DNA of 64,000 nt from Allobosea robiniae (GTDB lineage Bacteria; Pseudomonadota; Alphaproteobacteria; Rhizobiales; Beijerinckiaceae): positions 62,001 through 126,000 of the forward strand of contig NZ_FNBZ01000009.1 in NCBI RefSeq assembly GCF_900102525.1, written 5' to 3'. Position numbers and translations under genes: made by a program. Below, piece by piece: positions 63,433-64,000 of this stretch (position 1 is the first letter of the stretch; every line of letters begins with the position of its first letter). Under the pieces are notes generated by a model. The model was not told the DNA's origin. It made no database searches and was given only the letters and a program-made list of their open reading frames with translations.

Positions 63433-64000
63433 ATGCGCCGAACCACCAAGACCGTCCTCGCCGCTGCACTTTTGTGTGGCGGCCTCGTCCCGGCCGCCGG
63501 GGCGAGTACGCTCAAGATCCAGTTGCGTGCCGACATCCGCTCGATCAATCCGGGCGTCAATCGCGACGCCAATACCGACGGCGTCGTCGTGCAGATGGTC
63601 GAGGGCCTCGTCGCCTATGGCGAGGACGCCCTGCCGAAGCCATTGCTGGCCGAGAAGGTCGACATCTCCCCGGACGGGAAGACTTATACCTTCACGCTGC
63701 GCCAGGGCGTGAAATTCCATAACGGAGCCGCCCTGACCTCGGCCGACGTGCTGTGGAGCTGGAAGCGCTACATGGACCCGAAGACCGACTGGCGCTGCCT
63801 CTCGGAATTCGACGGCCGCGGCCAGGTCAAGGTCGAGAAGATCTCGGCACCCGACGACAAGACCGTCGTCTTCGACCTGGACAAGCCGAGCGCGCTCTTC
63901 CTTGCCGCGCTCGCCCGCACCGACTGCGCCATGACCGGCATCCTGCACAAGGATTCGCTCAAGGCCGACGGCTCCTTCGACAAGCCGATCGGCACCGGCC
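63433..64000 (+). CDS. Family-5 (peptide/nickel-type) ABC substrate-binding protein, 3' end cut
   Basis: The first 189 codons run to the window end without a stop. Signal peptide (RRTTKTVLAAALLCGGLVPAAG). SBP_bac_5 hallmarks: QLRADIRSINPGVNRDANTD, MVEGLVAYGEDALPKPLLAE, YTFTLRQGVKFHNGAALTSADVLWSW. CAGGGGAATAGG precedes the ATG. Lies 44 bp after the C45 gene. It would capture a peptide or similar substrate for an ABC transporter whose permeases are presumably beyond the window. Confidence 0.9.
   Translation, partial: MRRTTKTVLAAALLCGGLVPAAGASTLKIQLRADIRSINPGVNRDANTDGVVVQMVEGLVAYGEDALPKPLLAEKVDISPDGKTYTFTLRQGVKFHNGAALTSADVLWSWKRYMDPKTDWRCLSEFDGRGQVKVEKISAPDDKTVVFDLDKPSALFLAALARTDCAMTGILHKDSLKADGSFDKPIGTG

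Overview
The window is 64 kb of uniformly GC-rich, densely coding bacterial chromosome. Gene content points to an alphaproteobacterium of the order Hyphomicrobiales (Rhizobiales), quite possibly Bosea or a close relative. The evidence is the ornithine decarboxylase/acetyltransferase/homospermidine synthase cluster, IalB-type and DUF930 proteins, the ppiC-argJ-mutT neighbourhood, and GTGA/ATGA gene overlaps. The genus is inference; no rRNA is present. I see no phage, plasmid, transposase or CRISPR genes.

Layout. 1-5395: end of a LivHM-K-F type ABC uptake operon (its left end is cut) closed by a phenylacetate-CoA-ligase-like enzyme, suggesting import and CoA activation of an organic acid. 5405-13280: housekeeping genes (ung, a Tat-exported 5'-nucleotidase, hemH, pyrE), a MarR regulator divergent from an alpha/beta hydrolase with two tandem palindromic operators between them, and an MFS transporter. 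13307-17341: terminators, tRNA-Gly(GCC), an editing deacylase, a thioredoxin/TPR co-chaperone, a Lon-N-domain protein and a UMF1-type MFS protein. 17357-17540: a 184-bp near-perfect inverted-repeat element between convergent genes. 17555-21540: polyamine block (odc, GNAT, homospermidine synthase) whose odc has a roughly 440-nt leader with a 41-codon upstream ORF and competing hairpins. 21629-33000: glyoxalase-like protein, opgG, fur with an iron-box-like palindrome, LLM oxidoreductase, serA, nfeD/SPFH pair, IalB-like protein, secA. 33216-37542: ppiC-type isomerase, a Cys-patterned 63-aa protein, argJ, DMT exporter, lipoprotein, mutT. 37546-50406: DUF930, YcaQ-type glycosylase, CAP lipoprotein, MscS channel, a ROK-fold protein with apparently permuted motif order, DUF2938, GNAT, cupin, gloB-like, methyltransferase, accA, L,D-transpeptidase lipoprotein.

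50561-64000 is the most accessory-looking part. It is a set of linked transcription units for uptake and breakdown of peptides, amides or lactams: AroM, OPT-family transporter, a single-chain HyuA-HyuB hydantoinase/oxoprolinase and an IclR regulator; divergent ornithine cyclodeaminase-like enzyme and DmpA-type aminopeptidase; M29 aminopeptidase and GntR regulator; divergent C45 autoproteolytic amidohydrolase/acyltransferase and a family-5 peptide-binding protein running off the window. I read it as a candidate pathway for an unusual N-blocked or cyclic amide/peptide; the substrate is unknown.

Starts were chosen from ribosome-binding sites, signal peptides and family lengths. All functional names are from reading motifs; no search was run.
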